From Metabacillus sp. FJAT-52054 (GTDB lineage Bacteria > Bacillota > Bacilli > Bacillales > Bacillaceae), in NCBI RefSeq assembly GCF_037201815.1, contig NZ_CP147407.1, forward strand, positions 1,488,001 to 1,552,000: 64,000 nt of DNA, in the 5' to 3' direction. Made by a program: the position numbers and the translations under genes. The notes beneath the pieces were generated by a model. It made no database searches, was not told the DNA's origin, and saw only the letters and a program-made list of their open reading frames with translations. This document shows positions 43,437 through 52,692 of this stretch, piece after piece. Each line of letters begins with the position of its first letter. The first letter of the stretch is position 1.

Positions 43437-44693
43437 GTGCTCATTTATTTAAAACCACTTATCGTTAACATGGCCATTCTGTTTTCATTTACTTTTAACG
43501 CCAATTTAATGTTTCCCTTTCACTCAAGGAAAAAAATCAAGGTGAAGCAGCAGATTATATATGGACTTATCAGCGGATTTGGCGCAATGCTCTGCATGCT
43601 ATATCCAATTGAAGACCTGGGGGAAACATTTTTCGATTTTAGAATGATTGCCATACTGATTGTTACGCTATATTCTGGATGGCTGGCGGGCGGAATTGCC
43701 TTGCTTTTTGTATGTGCCGTCCGCTACGGCTTTGGAGGAGAATTCGTTTTTGTTGGAATTTTCATAAATGCGGCTGCCTATGCAGCGGGATTGCTTTTTA
43801 GAAGAATCTTTCTGAAATCCAAGGTTCGTCTTATTGCGGGAGCTTTTATTACGTTACTTTATTTCTTCTTCTATATATGGATTGTTTCCCGTTTTATCAC
43901 GTTTTTGCGCATTGACTTTTATATGATTTATTTCGTGTTTTTCTTTGCGGTTACGATGGCGGTCATCGCTATTATTGAAGCCCTTATCCGTATAAACCGG
44001 AACCTGGACAATATGATATACCTTGATAAATTAACAACAATCGGGCAGATGGCTGCATCCATTGCGCATGAAATCCGCAATCCGATTACCGCTGTAAGAG
44101 GTTTTATTCAGTTTTTGCAGGAAGATACAACCGACCAGAAGCTGATGGAGTTCTCTCCGCTAATTCTGAGTGAACTCGACCGTACCAATAAAATTATTAC
44201 AGATTATTTAAAGCTAGCGAAACCATATGAATTTTCACTTGCAAGAGTGAAAATTGATGAGTTGATGCGTGATTCAGTTGAGCTGCTTAAACCGCTTGCT
44301 ACCTTTGAAAATGCTGAAATAAAATTGGAACTGGTTCCAAGTAACGATGTTGTAGGAGATGCTGAGCATTTAATGCAGGCAATCATGAATGTGCTGAAGA
44401 ACTCAATCGAATCCATCGAGGGAGGGGGCCGGATCACTGTAGCTAAAAAACCGGATTACTTTAATGGCAAAGTGATTGTCACAATTGCTGATACCGGCAA
44501 GGGAATGACGGAGGAACAGCTTCAGAATATCGGTTTGCCATTCTATACAACGAAAACAAAAGGTACGGGTCTTGGAACGATGATTACGAGCCGCCTCATT
44601 CACGATATGGATGGAGAAATTGAATACACCAGCAAAATAAATGAAGGAACAGTAGTCACAATTACCTTAAAAGCTTATACCAGCTTGACTTAA
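43437..44693 (+). CDS. KinB-like membrane histidine kinase
   Basis: Encodes 418 residues: an N-terminal block of about five to six membrane spans (1-185) resembling the 5TM sensor of the LytS/KinB type, HisKA with His211 (IAHEIRNPITAVRG), and HATPase (DTGKGM, GTGLGTM). KinB of B. subtilis (428 residues) has the same plan and feeds Spo0F. No response regulator is near. The GTG start is 5-6 bases after GGAGGT. The signal is unknown. B. subtilis does not have a kinase here. Confidence 0.82.
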   Translation: MLIYLKPLIVNMAILFSFTFNANLMFPFHSRKKIKVKQQIIYGLISGFGAMLCMLYPIEDLGETFFDFRMIAILIVTLYSGWLAGGIALLFVCAVRYGFGGEFVFVGIFINAAAYAAGLLFRRIFLKSKVRLIAGAFITLLYFFFYIWIVSRFITFLRIDFYMIYFVFFFAVTMAVIAIIEALIRINRNLDNMIYLDKLTTIGQMAASIAHEIRNPITAVRGFIQFLQEDTTDQKLMEFSPLILSELDRTNKIITDYLKLAKPYEFSLARVKIDELMRDSVELLKPLATFENAEIKLELVPSNDVVGDAEHLMQAIMNVLKNSIESIEGGGRITVAKKPDYFNGKVIVTIADTGKGMTEEQLQNIGLPFYTTKTKGTGLGTMITSRLIHDMDGEIEYTSKINEGTVVTITLKAYTSLT

Positions 44694-44739
44694 TAATATT
44701 TCTTTTTATTAACAAGCACATTCGTGTGGAGGAATCAGG

Positions 44740-45204
44740 ATGAATCAATTGAAAGAATCTAGGATGATGGTTGATTGGGCGGAGCAATTAAATGAAGTGA
44801 AGGAAGAACTTTTTTTCATGCCGATTCAAGAAGGAAAATGGTCTCCTGCTGAAATTCTTGCTCATTTGACGGCTTGGGATCAATATACTCTTGAACAGCA
44901 TTTTGAGAGCATAGGAGAGGGAATGGTACAATTTGATCCGTTTCCTGACTTTGATTCATTTAATGCCAAGGCAGCAGCCCAGGCGAGGAATGGAGCTGAC
45001 AAATCACAGTTAATCAGAGAATTCATGGAAACAAGACTGCGCATTATACAATATGTTGAGAGTAAGCCGCAGGAAAAGCGGAAGCAGTCTTTTTGGATTG
45101 GAAGTCATAGGTTCACTATCGAATCTTATGTAGAGGATTTTTTAGAGCACGACCGCCATCATAGAAAGCAGATTGATAAAGCTGTGGGTATAGAAGAAAT
45201 GTAA
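44740..45204 (+). CDS. DinB-superfamily protein
   Basis: Encodes 154 residues forming a four-helix bundle. The metal His residues are visible: ILAHLTAWD near 48 and EHDRHHRKQ near 139-145. DinB-fold proteins include bacillithiol-dependent transferases, but the activity here is not known. GGAGGAA before the ATG. The bidirectional terminator after it is shared with the purine permease gene. Confidence 0.82.
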   Translation: MNQLKESRMMVDWAEQLNEVKEELFFMPIQEGKWSPAEILAHLTAWDQYTLEQHFESIGEGMVQFDPFPDFDSFNAKAAAQARNGADKSQLIREFMETRLRIIQYVESKPQEKRKQSFWIGSHRFTIESYVEDFLEHDRHHRKQIDKAVGIEEM

Positions 45205-45232
45205 AAGCCGCCAAAAAATGGCGGCTTTTACT
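45203..45232. terminator. Bidirectional terminator
   Basis: The stem AAAAGCCGCCA / TGGCGGCTTTT with an A-rich loop, between convergent genes. Confidence 0.85.
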
Positions 45233-46514
45233 ATACAGAATGAAAGATCATGCTTGCTAAAAAGAGCAAGGCAATTATATATAATGGAAAAGCGATTTCC
45301 TTTGAACGTTTCATCGCCATTTTCAAAATAGGATAAGCAATAAAACCGAAAGCCATTCCATCTACAATACTGTATGTGAGGGGGATCAGAGCAATAATCA
45401 GGAATGCAGGAAAGCTTTCAGAGAAATCCTGCAAGTCGATGTTCTGGATGTTCTGAATCATTAGTCCCCCGATTAAAATCAGAATTGGGGCAATCGCGGT
45501 ATCAGGTATCAGTTTAATATAAGGCAGGAAAAGCAAGGATGCCAAAAATAATAAACCTGTCGTTATAGCGGTCAGCCCGGTTCTTCCGCCGGCAGATATT
45601 CCAGCAGCAGATTCAACGGTGCTTACCGTTGGACTTGTTCCTAAAAAACCTGATGTAATGGCTGAAATGGAATTCGCCTGAAGCGAACGTTTGAAACGGT
45701 CACCTCGTTTAATCATAGCAGTATGACCATGAACGAGTCCTACGTTTTCAAAAACGATAACCATAGTCAAAGAAAAAACACCGATCCAGAAAGCAAGGTC
45801 CGCTATTCCAATGAATGAGATAGACCCAAGCACTTCAATGTAGCTGCTGAATCCTTCGGAACGTTCAGAAGCCATTCCCGTGTTAAACAATCCGAAAGAA
45901 AAGGCAATCAATGTCCCTGCAAGTATGCTGATCAGGAAATGTCCCGGCACACCTCTGGCAAAAAGGACAACTGTCACAATCAGGGTCAATATCGATGCTA
46001 TAACAGCAGGATCCGTTAAGTCCCCAAGCCGGACGAACGTTGTTTCGCTCGCTTGCACAAGACCTGCTTTTTGAAGACCGATAAAAGTAAGGAAAATTCC
46101 AATTCCTACGGTGATGGCTTCTTTCAGAGAGGAGGGAATGGAGGCGGTTAGAAGCTCTGTCAGTTTTGTGAATGAAACGGCTGCAAACAGCGCCCCTGAT
46201 ATCACCACTACTGCCAATCCCTGCTGCCAGGGAATCCCCATTGATTGGCAAATGGTATACGTAAATAATGCATTTACGCCCATGCCAGGTACTAAAATGA
46301 TGGGGGTGTTTCCTATCAGTCCCATTAGCAGGCACCCTATAAAAGATGCGAGTACAGTGGCAATCATTCCTGCTTCAAGCGGAATGCCTGCATCTGAGAG
46401 AATGGATGCATTCACGGCAATAATGTAAACCGCTGTCAAGTACGATACAAGACCTGCGAGTACTTCCCGTTTAAACGTTGTTTCATTTTCTTTAAGCAGA
46501 AAAATTGATTTCAA
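45231..46514 (-). CDS. AzgA-type purine permease (NCS2)
   Basis: Encodes 427 residues from the TTG at 46514. KENETTFKREVLAGL opens the protein as in AzgA/PbuG/PbuO; GMGVNALFTY and the ATVLASFIGC block follow, with 12-14 spans. These permeases import hypoxanthine, guanine or adenine with protons. AAGGAAGGA lies 8 bases before the TTG. A longer start (46574) adds a basic lead without a site. I found no purine riboswitch upstream. The preference among purines is open. Confidence 0.82.
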   Translation of the reverse strand: MKSIFLLKENETTFKREVLAGLVSYLTAVYIIAVNASILSDAGIPLEAGMIATVLASFIGCLLMGLIGNTPIILVPGMGVNALFTYTICQSMGIPWQQGLAVVVISGALFAAVSFTKLTELLTASIPSSLKEAITVGIGIFLTFIGLQKAGLVQASETTFVRLGDLTDPAVIASILTLIVTVVLFARGVPGHFLISILAGTLIAFSFGLFNTGMASERSEGFSSYIEVLGSISFIGIADLAFWIGVFSLTMVIVFENVGLVHGHTAMIKRGDRFKRSLQANSISAITSGFLGTSPTVSTVESAAGISAGGRTGLTAITTGLLFLASLLFLPYIKLIPDTAIAPILILIGGLMIQNIQNIDLQDFSESFPAFLIIALIPLTYSIVDGMAFGFIAYPILKMAMKRSKEIAFPLYIIALLFLASMIFHSV

Positions 46515-46731
46515 CAGTAATCCTTCCTTGTTTGTCATCCCTCGACCCAACCCGTACAATCGGCGATATGCCAATTCACATTAAGCATTATATCAGGAGG
46601 CCGCTGTTTTTGCACCTTCGTTTTCACCAGTTATTGAAAAAGAATGTTAAAACTCCGTAAAGAGACAGGAAGCAGGACCGGTTGTATCGAATCATTCAAA
46701 GTTAGCCTATTCTGTTGGAGGTGCCGTATCC

Positions 46732-48063
46732 ATGTCTGAAATTAAGACCGCTTCGAATAAGGGATCTATGCTTAAGTCATCCTGGCCCATCTTCTTTTCC
46801 TTGCCCGTCTTATCCTGGGCCCTTTATGATTTTGCCAATACCATTTTCTCCTCCAATATGATCACGATATTTTTCCCCTTCTATTTGGAAGAAGCGATTG
46901 GAAGCAGTGAAAGAATGGATCAGATTGCGAGTACGTTTCTTTCTTATGCAAATGCCGCAGCTGGGATGTTTCTTGTATTGTTTTCACCGCTGTTTGGTGT
47001 TGAAATTGACCGGACCGGCAAAAAGAAAACATATATCATCCGATTTACTGCTGTAACGGTCCTATGTACGGTGCTTATGGGAATCTTTGGTTCGGTCAAG
47101 CTGCCCGGAAGCCTGCTCGGTTTACCAGCTTCACTTGGTATTGTTGTCATCCTTTTTATTCTTGCAAAATTCTTTTATTCATCCAGTCTCATTTTTTACG
47201 ATGCTATGATTACGGATGTGAGTAATGCGAAGAGCCTGCCGATAATTTCAGGGTTTGGGGTAGCGGTTGGTTATGTGGGAACCCTTGCAGGTCTGACTGT
47301 TTATCCATTCATAGGCGGTGAAAATTTTCATCTCGCCTTTATTCCAACGGCCATTCTCTTTGCTGTATTCACCCTGCCGCTTCTTTTTTTTACTAAGGAT
47401 CAGCCCATACATAACCAGGAGCAGAAAAAGCATTTCATGAGCGGGTATAAAGAAATTTTTGAAACATTCAATGATTTGAAACGATACCGGCCTGCTTTTT
47501 TGTTTATGATTGCTTATTTTTTCATTAATGATGCTCTTGCGACGGCAATTGCGATGATGGCAATTTATGCGAAAACCATCGTCGGCTTCTCAAACAGCCA
47601 GTTCATTTTGCTTTACCTCGTTTCTACGATAGCAAGTATTGGCGGCTCCTTTCTATTTGGATTTATCACAAAAGCGCAAGGCGCAAAAAGAGCGGTTATG
47701 GCAGTAGGCTTTATCCTGATTGCTGCGCTTCTAATTGCTGTGGCAGCAACTGAGCAGTGGATGTTCTGGATGGCAGGAAGCTTATTCGGCATATCACTTG
47801 GAGCGGTTTGGGTAACATCGAGAACGCTTATTGTGGAACTTACCCCTGAGGAAAAACGCGGACAATTTTTCGGTTTATTTGCTTTCTCCGGGAAAGTATC
47901 ATCGGTAGTGGGACCATTCATTTATGGCACGATTACACTGCTCCTCGCTGATTATGGCGATTTGGCAAGCAGGGCAGCACTGGCTTCATTAATGGTCATG
48001 GCTGCTGCGGGATTAGTCATTCATAACCGTATACCATACACACGGCCATCGCTATTGGATTAG
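46732..48063 (+). CDS. UMF1-family MFS transporter
   Basis: Encodes 443 residues with about 12 spans. SWALYDFANTIFSSNM near the start is the signature of the UMF1 (Atg22-related) family; B. subtilis YxiO is a member. The substrate is not known for these bacterial forms. Strong GGAGGTG. Stands alone, divergent from the purine permease. Confidence 0.82.
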   Translation: MSEIKTASNKGSMLKSSWPIFFSLPVLSWALYDFANTIFSSNMITIFFPFYLEEAIGSSERMDQIASTFLSYANAAAGMFLVLFSPLFGVEIDRTGKKKTYIIRFTAVTVLCTVLMGIFGSVKLPGSLLGLPASLGIVVILFILAKFFYSSSLIFYDAMITDVSNAKSLPIISGFGVAVGYVGTLAGLTVYPFIGGENFHLAFIPTAILFAVFTLPLLFFTKDQPIHNQEQKKHFMSGYKEIFETFNDLKRYRPAFLFMIAYFFINDALATAIAMMAIYAKTIVGFSNSQFILLYLVSTIASIGGSFLFGFITKAQGAKRAVMAVGFILIAALLIAVAATEQWMFWMAGSLFGISLGAVWVTSRTLIVELTPEEKRGQFFGLFAFSGKVSSVVGPFIYGTITLLLADYGDLASRAALASLMVMAAAGLVIHNRIPYTRPSLLD

Positions 48064-48121
48064 AACATGCCTCCTCCTGCATATACATGAAGTGATAAGC
48101 ACCCGGGAGGACGTGAAAGGC

Positions 48122-48772
48122 ATGGCGCGCAAGGCTTGGGGAATTGATTCTGCCAAAAAGGCAGATCAGGACTTATATAATTGTGTGAAAAAATATTACG
48201 GTACCCCTGCATACTGGGGAAGGTACTTGGCTGATGTTCCGGGAGTATCCAGAGGATTATCCAAGCTTGAGATAAGTTTTATTCACAGCAAGGGTATAAA
48301 GGTTTTGCCGATTTATAACGTCTTTGATCAAGCAATACAATATGATAAAGGAGCGATCGCTGTCCGAAATGCTGTATTTCATGCCCGGCGTCTGGATATT
48401 GCAGAGGGTACAGTCATTTTTGCTAATATCGAGCATTTTTTCTCGGTACAGCCGGAATGGATTGCAGCGTGGTCTGAAAAAATGTCAGAAACCGGCTATC
48501 GTCCAGGATTTTATCATGATCCGGTTAAAGGAGATTTTTCTGAAGCGTATTGCGCTGCTGTTAGTAAAAACAGTAAAATTGCCAATCAGAGTATCCTTTG
48601 GAGTACAAGGCCTGAAACGGGAACAAGCAAGGAATATGAGGCACCTCCGTTTAATCCTGCAAAGCCTCCGTGCAAAGGGAATGTCTGGATTTGGCAATAT
48701 GGAAGAGACGCTAAAAACTGCCCGATTGATACAAATCTAGCAGATGACCGCCTTTTAAAATATTTATATTAA
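48122..48772 (+). CDS. DUF1906 glycoside-hydrolase-like domain protein
   Basis: Encodes 216 residues. The barrel-like DUF1906 domain begins AWGIDSAKKADQDLYN and ends in WIWQYGRDAKNCPID, as in proteins related to Rv2525c and to GH25 lysozymes. A KVLPIYN strand and NIEHFFS are the likely active-site positions, where GH25-like enzymes have acidic residues; Glu in NIE is present. No signal peptide. It may act on cell wall. ATG after GGAGGACGTG; an earlier GTG is too close. Short distance after the UMF1 gene. Confidence 0.78.
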   Translation: MARKAWGIDSAKKADQDLYNCVKKYYGTPAYWGRYLADVPGVSRGLSKLEISFIHSKGIKVLPIYNVFDQAIQYDKGAIAVRNAVFHARRLDIAEGTVIFANIEHFFSVQPEWIAAWSEKMSETGYRPGFYHDPVKGDFSEAYCAAVSKNSKIANQSILWSTRPETGTSKEYEAPPFNPAKPPCKGNVWIWQYGRDAKNCPIDTNLADDRLLKYLY

Positions 48773-48811
48773 TGCTGTTAAGTTCAGATACTTCATCTCT
48801 AAGCAAAAACA

Positions 48812-48819
48812 GCCGATAT
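48812..48819 (+). promoter_or_regulatory. sigma-D-type -10 upstream of cheV
   Basis: GCCGATAT equals the sigma-D -10 consensus exactly, 34 bases before the cheV ATG. A TAAA-like -35 at 15 bases upstream is poor (TCAT). B. subtilis cheV is sigma-D dependent, which supports the site. Confidence 0.6.
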
Positions 48820-48853
48820 AATCGCTATAACAGTCAATGGAAGGAAGAACAGC

Positions 48854-49759
48854 ATGGATATGAACAAAGGAATATTACTTGACAGCGGGACAAATGAATT
48901 GGAATTGGTTGAGTTTCTAATTGGAGAAAACCGCTTTGGTATTAATGTAATAAAAGTTAAAGAAATCATTCAGCCTGCTGAAGTAACAGTGGTGCCTCAT
49001 TCTCATCCAAATATTGCAGGAATTATGGAACTCCGGGGTGAGGTGCTCCCTGTAATTCATACAGCAAAAGCTCTAAATTTACCTGATCAAGAACCAACGA
49101 GAGCCGACAAATTTATTGTTACCGAGTTTAATAATCAAAAACTCATTTTTCACGTTCATGGAGTTACACAAATTCATCGGGTTACATGGGATCACATTGA
49201 GAAGCCTTCGTCCATGTACCAGGGACTTGAAGCTCATGTTACAGGAGTGGTTCAGCTAAATGAGAAAATGGTATTAATGCTGGATTTCGAAAAAATAGTG
49301 GTAGATATTGATCCGTCTTCAGGCTTGACAATAGACAGGATAAAGAAGCTTGGAAAAAGAGAGCGATCCGGCAAGAAAATAGTGGTTGCAGAAGATTCTC
49401 CGATGCTGAGGAAGCTTTTGAAAGAAACGCTGGAAGAGGCTGGATTTTCAGAAGTGGAGTTTTTCGAAAACGGAAGAGATGCGCTTGAATTTCTTGAGAA
49501 TATGGCGTCTGCTGACGGCCCGATGCGTGATCGCATTCAGCTTGTTATCACGGATATTGAGATGCCGCAGATGGACGGGCATCATTTGACAAAGAGGATT
49601 AAAGAGAACACCAGGCTGCAAGAGCTTCCGGTCATTATTTTTTCTTCCTTAATTACAAACGATTTAATGCATAAAGGTGTAAAGGTTGGAGCTGCTGCTC
49701 AGGTAAGCAAACCAGAGATTGATAAGCTGGTTGCATTAATTGATCAATTTATCTTATAG
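48854..49759 (+). CDS. cheV: CheV, chemotaxis coupling protein
   Basis: Encodes 301 residues: a CheW-like domain (about 15-155) that links receptors to CheA, then a receiver domain (about 174-301) with the acidic pocket Glu180-Asp181 and the phosphorylated Asp234 (VITDIEMPQMDG). It mediates adaptation in chemotaxis. Cytoplasmic, at receptor arrays. GGAAGGAAG precedes the ATG. The gene order kinA, patA, cheV, ykyB follows B. subtilis, with insertions. Confidence 0.94.
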   Translation: MDMNKGILLDSGTNELELVEFLIGENRFGINVIKVKEIIQPAEVTVVPHSHPNIAGIMELRGEVLPVIHTAKALNLPDQEPTRADKFIVTEFNNQKLIFHVHGVTQIHRVTWDHIEKPSSMYQGLEAHVTGVVQLNEKMVLMLDFEKIVVDIDPSSGLTIDRIKKLGKRERSGKKIVVAEDSPMLRKLLKETLEEAGFSEVEFFENGRDALEFLENMASADGPMRDRIQLVITDIEMPQMDGHHLTKRIKENTRLQELPVIIFSSLITNDLMHKGVKVGAAAQVSKPEIDKLVALIDQFIL

Positions 49760-49935
49760 TTAGGCTATGCTAGAGCATGTTGCTGATTTTAAGGCGATTT
49801 TTTACATAGGTATTCACTATGCTTAATCTTCTTCGAATCAGAGAGAAGAAAATTAAAAAATCTGGCCTGCACTAGATTCCGCTTTTAACTGGATTTTTCT
49901 TCAAAGCAGCACATGATTAAAAAAGAGAGGATGGG

Positions 49936-50493
49936 ATGTGGATGATAAGCGAAGCGAAGAGGTTTGCAGAATTTGCGCATAGGGGCCAGGTGCGCAAATT
50001 GTCCGGAGTCCCATACTTTGTTCACGTTGAAAACACCGCGACCATCCTGCTCAAAGCAGGAGCTTCTGAGGAATTAGTCGCAGCAGGATATCTTCATGAT
50101 ATTGTGGAAGATACAGATGCTAAACTCGATGATATCAAAGAAAAATTCGGATCTGCTGTGGCAGAACTGGTGGCCTTTAATACGGAAGATAAAACAAAAT
50201 CCTGGGAAGAACGCAAACAAGCTACAATTGATCACGCAGCATCAGCAAGCCTGGAAGAAAAAATGCTGTTAGCTGCAGATAAATTAGATAATCTTAAAAG
50301 CATAGATCATGAGATAATAAAATACGGGGATCAGGTGTGGCAGCACTTTAGCAGAGGGAAGGAACAGCAGGCTTGGTATTACAGCCAGGTTGTGCAGCAG
50401 CTGTACGCAAATTTAAAGCCACAAGAGGTTCCTACGTATTTTTATTCGCTTCAAAGGCTTCAGAAGAGGCTGTTCTCTGAGACAATAAAGTAA
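49936..50493 (+). CDS. HD-domain hydrolase, SpoT/MESH1-like
   Basis: Encodes 185 residues. HRGQVRKLSGVPYFVHV is the typical opening of the SpoT hydrolase fold; GYLHDIVEDT is the HD core with metal ligands, and LAADKLDNLKSI follows. Small alarmone hydrolases with this layout cut (p)ppGpp; whether this one does is inference. No synthetase domain attached. The start is either 49936 or the ATG at 49942, as AGAGAGG is 5 or 11 bases away. Convergent with ykyB. Confidence 0.78.
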   Translation: MWMISEAKRFAEFAHRGQVRKLSGVPYFVHVENTATILLKAGASEELVAAGYLHDIVEDTDAKLDDIKEKFGSAVAELVAFNTEDKTKSWEERKQATIDHAASASLEEKMLLAADKLDNLKSIDHEIIKYGDQVWQHFSRGKEQQAWYYSQVVQQLYANLKPQEVPTYFYSLQRLQKRLFSETIK

Positions 50494-50521
50494 AGCCGCG
50501 CAAATGATTGCGCGGCTTTTT
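50492..50521. terminator. Bidirectional terminator
   Basis: The stem AAAGCCGCGCAA / TTGCGCGGCTTT with an ATGA loop, between the HD gene and ykyB. Confidence 0.88.
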
Positions 50522-50984
50522 AATAATGTTCGCCAAGTTTTTTAAATACAGGCTTCACGTATGTACGGGCTTGCTGCACGGGCTTACCTGTCTTTTCTTC
50601 CCTTATTCCAGTATACATCTGAAGCAAATCTTTTGCTTTTTGCAATGACAAATGGGTTTTAGGGTTGCGATAGGATTGGTTGAGTGCACCTAAGTGCGGT
50701 AGTTGATGAAAATCTTCTTTTGTAGGGGGCATGTGAAAGTAATAGGAGCCTGCACATACTAAAACATCAGACTGCTGTTTGCTGAATTTGGGGTTTTGAG
50801 AAAAGTGGAGCCCTCTCTTTTCGGCCTTGCCTTCAGAAATTAATTTTATTAGGGCTTTTTTCTTTAAAAAATAAAGGAATTTAGGGTTTGTAGCTGTTTT
50901 TGCATGACGGTTAACGGTATATATGGCTTTTGCAATATTGTCAGCTGTCATGGGCAGGGATTGTTCCTTCTGTCTATCCATCAT
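50520..50984 (-). CDS. ykyB: YkyB family protein
   Basis: Encodes 154 residues, the length of B. subtilis YkyB. Core patterns are NRHAKTATNPKFLYFLKKKAL, GLHFSQNPKFSKQQSDVL and YYFHMPPTKEDFHQLPHLG. Function unknown in all members I know. The ATG at 50984 has AAGGAG 7 bases before it; an extended frame to 51074 lacks a site. Same neighbour order as B. subtilis (cheV-ykyB-ykuC). Confidence 0.88.
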   Translation of the reverse strand: MMDRQKEQSLPMTADNIAKAIYTVNRHAKTATNPKFLYFLKKKALIKLISEGKAEKRGLHFSQNPKFSKQQSDVLVCAGSYYFHMPPTKEDFHQLPHLGALNQSYRNPKTHLSLQKAKDLLQMYTGIREEKTGKPVQQARTYVKPVFKKLGEHY

Positions 50985-51070
50985 ACGAAATCTCCTTAAT
51001 ATTCCATTTATAATAACTGGTTTAGTACAATTATACGGAACCTTGAAATAAATGCAACCAGGGAGGAGAA

Positions 51071-52579
51071 TCACGAACTAACTTCTTCTCCCAAATAACC
51101 TTGATTTTCCATGTGCTCTAAAAACAGGTCAGTATATTTCGGATCCCACTGTGTACCTTTTCCTTCACGGAGAATAGAAAGGGCTTTAGAGACCGGCATA
51201 CCTTTACGGTAGGGACGGTCAGAGGTCATGGCATCATAGGCGTCAGCAACCGCAAGAATTCTGCCGAATTTAGGGATGTTCTCGCCCTTAAGCCCCTCTG
51301 GATACCCTTTGCCATCATATCTTTCATGATGGTATTTGACACCTGGAATTAAGGGAGCCATTGCAGAAGCCGGCTCTACATTGGCGAGAATATTTGCTCC
51401 AATGACCGGATGAAGCTTAATTTCTTCAAATTCCTCTTCTGTAAGCCTTCCGTCTTTTAATAAAATACTGTCCTTTATTCCGATTTTGCCGATATCATGC
51501 AGCAGGGCGGTTTTCTTCAGCAAATCTAATTCTTCTTTACTCATACCCGAATGTTCACCAATAATAAACGCGTATTCGGCAACCCGGATGGAATGGCCCG
51601 CTGTATATAGATCCTTTGCATCTAAAGTCATAGCAAGAGTCCTGAATAGACTTTCCGTCAGAAGACTGTTTATACGGTCCTTTGCTTTCAGTCCTTCCAG
51701 CATCTGATTATAGCCAGCGATAAGCCGGGAGAATTCATCTGAATAAACTTCATTCCGGTATTCATATTTTCCTTTTTTAACGAGACGCATTCCTTTCTCA
51801 AGGCTTGCAATCGGTTCGCCTATATCCTTCAGCAAGAGAAAACATACAAAGGATGAAAATGCAATGGACATAAACATAACAATTGCTGCCCAGCTCCAGT
51901 ACTCCTGGGTCATTTCAGCAGCAGCCTCGGAAAGGTGTACTTGGGTTGCCAAACTGAAGAGGAGGAGGGGGAAAATGCCGATATATATGGCCGTGAATAA
52001 AACCTTGCTTCGAATGGATGTATATATCTTGGAAGGCTGTGCCAAATCCTGATCATACAGCATGAGTGCCCTTTTTCTAAGGTCATAAAGCAAAGGCTTG
52101 ATGGAACTGGTCGTCAGAAAATATTCGATGACACTATGCATACCGGCTATAAGAATGGCCCCAACCATTGCAAGTATCATATAGTACGATGGAAAGCTGA
52201 ATAAACCTAATTGATACAAATAGACAGCTAGGGAGAAACCAGGCAATGAAAAGCCAAGCAAATGGGGGATATTGATCCTGAAGATTGTACGCAAAGGAAA
52301 TCTGTGTACTTGATCAAATGCTTTTTTGATTTCCTCTAGAGAAGCATCATGCTGGAGACCTGTTTTGATCGGTATTAGCTGGAACTTAAGAAACACAATA
52401 TCGGAAGCGATCATACACAGAAAAGAAATCATCATAATACCAAACAAAAGAAGTATTTCTTTTGGAGTGATTGAGATGGTAGAAAAAATAAAAACAGAGC
52501 CTACACCAAAAACTGCAATCAGTGAGCCGGCAATATAGTTCGAAATTACCTTTTTAATAAAATTTGCATAAGTCTTCAA
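51071..52579 (-). CDS. Membrane HD-GYP c-di-GMP phosphodiesterase
   Basis: Encodes 502 residues: several membrane spans (about 10-245), a HAMP-like linker (about 250-300) and an HD-GYP domain (about 310-490) with His361-Asp362, HHE near 417 and the GYP at 425-427 (RYDGKGYPEG). It would degrade c-di-GMP to GMP or pGpG. Inserted between ykyB and ykuC relative to B. subtilis. TTG start with a weak AAAGG site. The input signal is unknown; the membrane part has no recognised sensor. Confidence 0.85.
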   Translation of the reverse strand: MKTYANFIKKVISNYIAGSLIAVFGVGSVFIFSTISITPKEILLLFGIMMISFLCMIASDIVFLKFQLIPIKTGLQHDASLEEIKKAFDQVHRFPLRTIFRINIPHLLGFSLPGFSLAVYLYQLGLFSFPSYYMILAMVGAILIAGMHSVIEYFLTTSSIKPLLYDLRKRALMLYDQDLAQPSKIYTSIRSKVLFTAIYIGIFPLLLFSLATQVHLSEAAAEMTQEYWSWAAIVMFMSIAFSSFVCFLLLKDIGEPIASLEKGMRLVKKGKYEYRNEVYSDEFSRLIAGYNQMLEGLKAKDRINSLLTESLFRTLAMTLDAKDLYTAGHSIRVAEYAFIIGEHSGMSKEELDLLKKTALLHDIGKIGIKDSILLKDGRLTEEEFEEIKLHPVIGANILANVEPASAMAPLIPGVKYHHERYDGKGYPEGLKGENIPKFGRILAVADAYDAMTSDRPYRKGMPVSKALSILREGKGTQWDPKYTDLFLEHMENQGYLGEEVSS

Positions 52580-52660
52580 TATTTCACAACCTTTGGAAGC
52601 AATAGCATGATATCCCTAATTATACTAAATTCGACAAGGATATTCATTACTAAAAATAAT

Positions 52661-52690
52661 AAAAAAACGGCTGATATCGAATCAGCCGTC
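52661..52690 (-). terminator. Terminator of ykuC
   Basis: Minus strand: the stem ACGGCTGAT / ATCAGCCGT, then TTTTTTTATT. Confidence 0.82.
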
Positions 52691-52692
52691 TA

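Noticed and set aside
46515..46731. Purine riboswitch before the AzgA-type permease
   Set aside because: Expected for purine transporters, but I see no three-way junction with the conserved core; only a possible -10.
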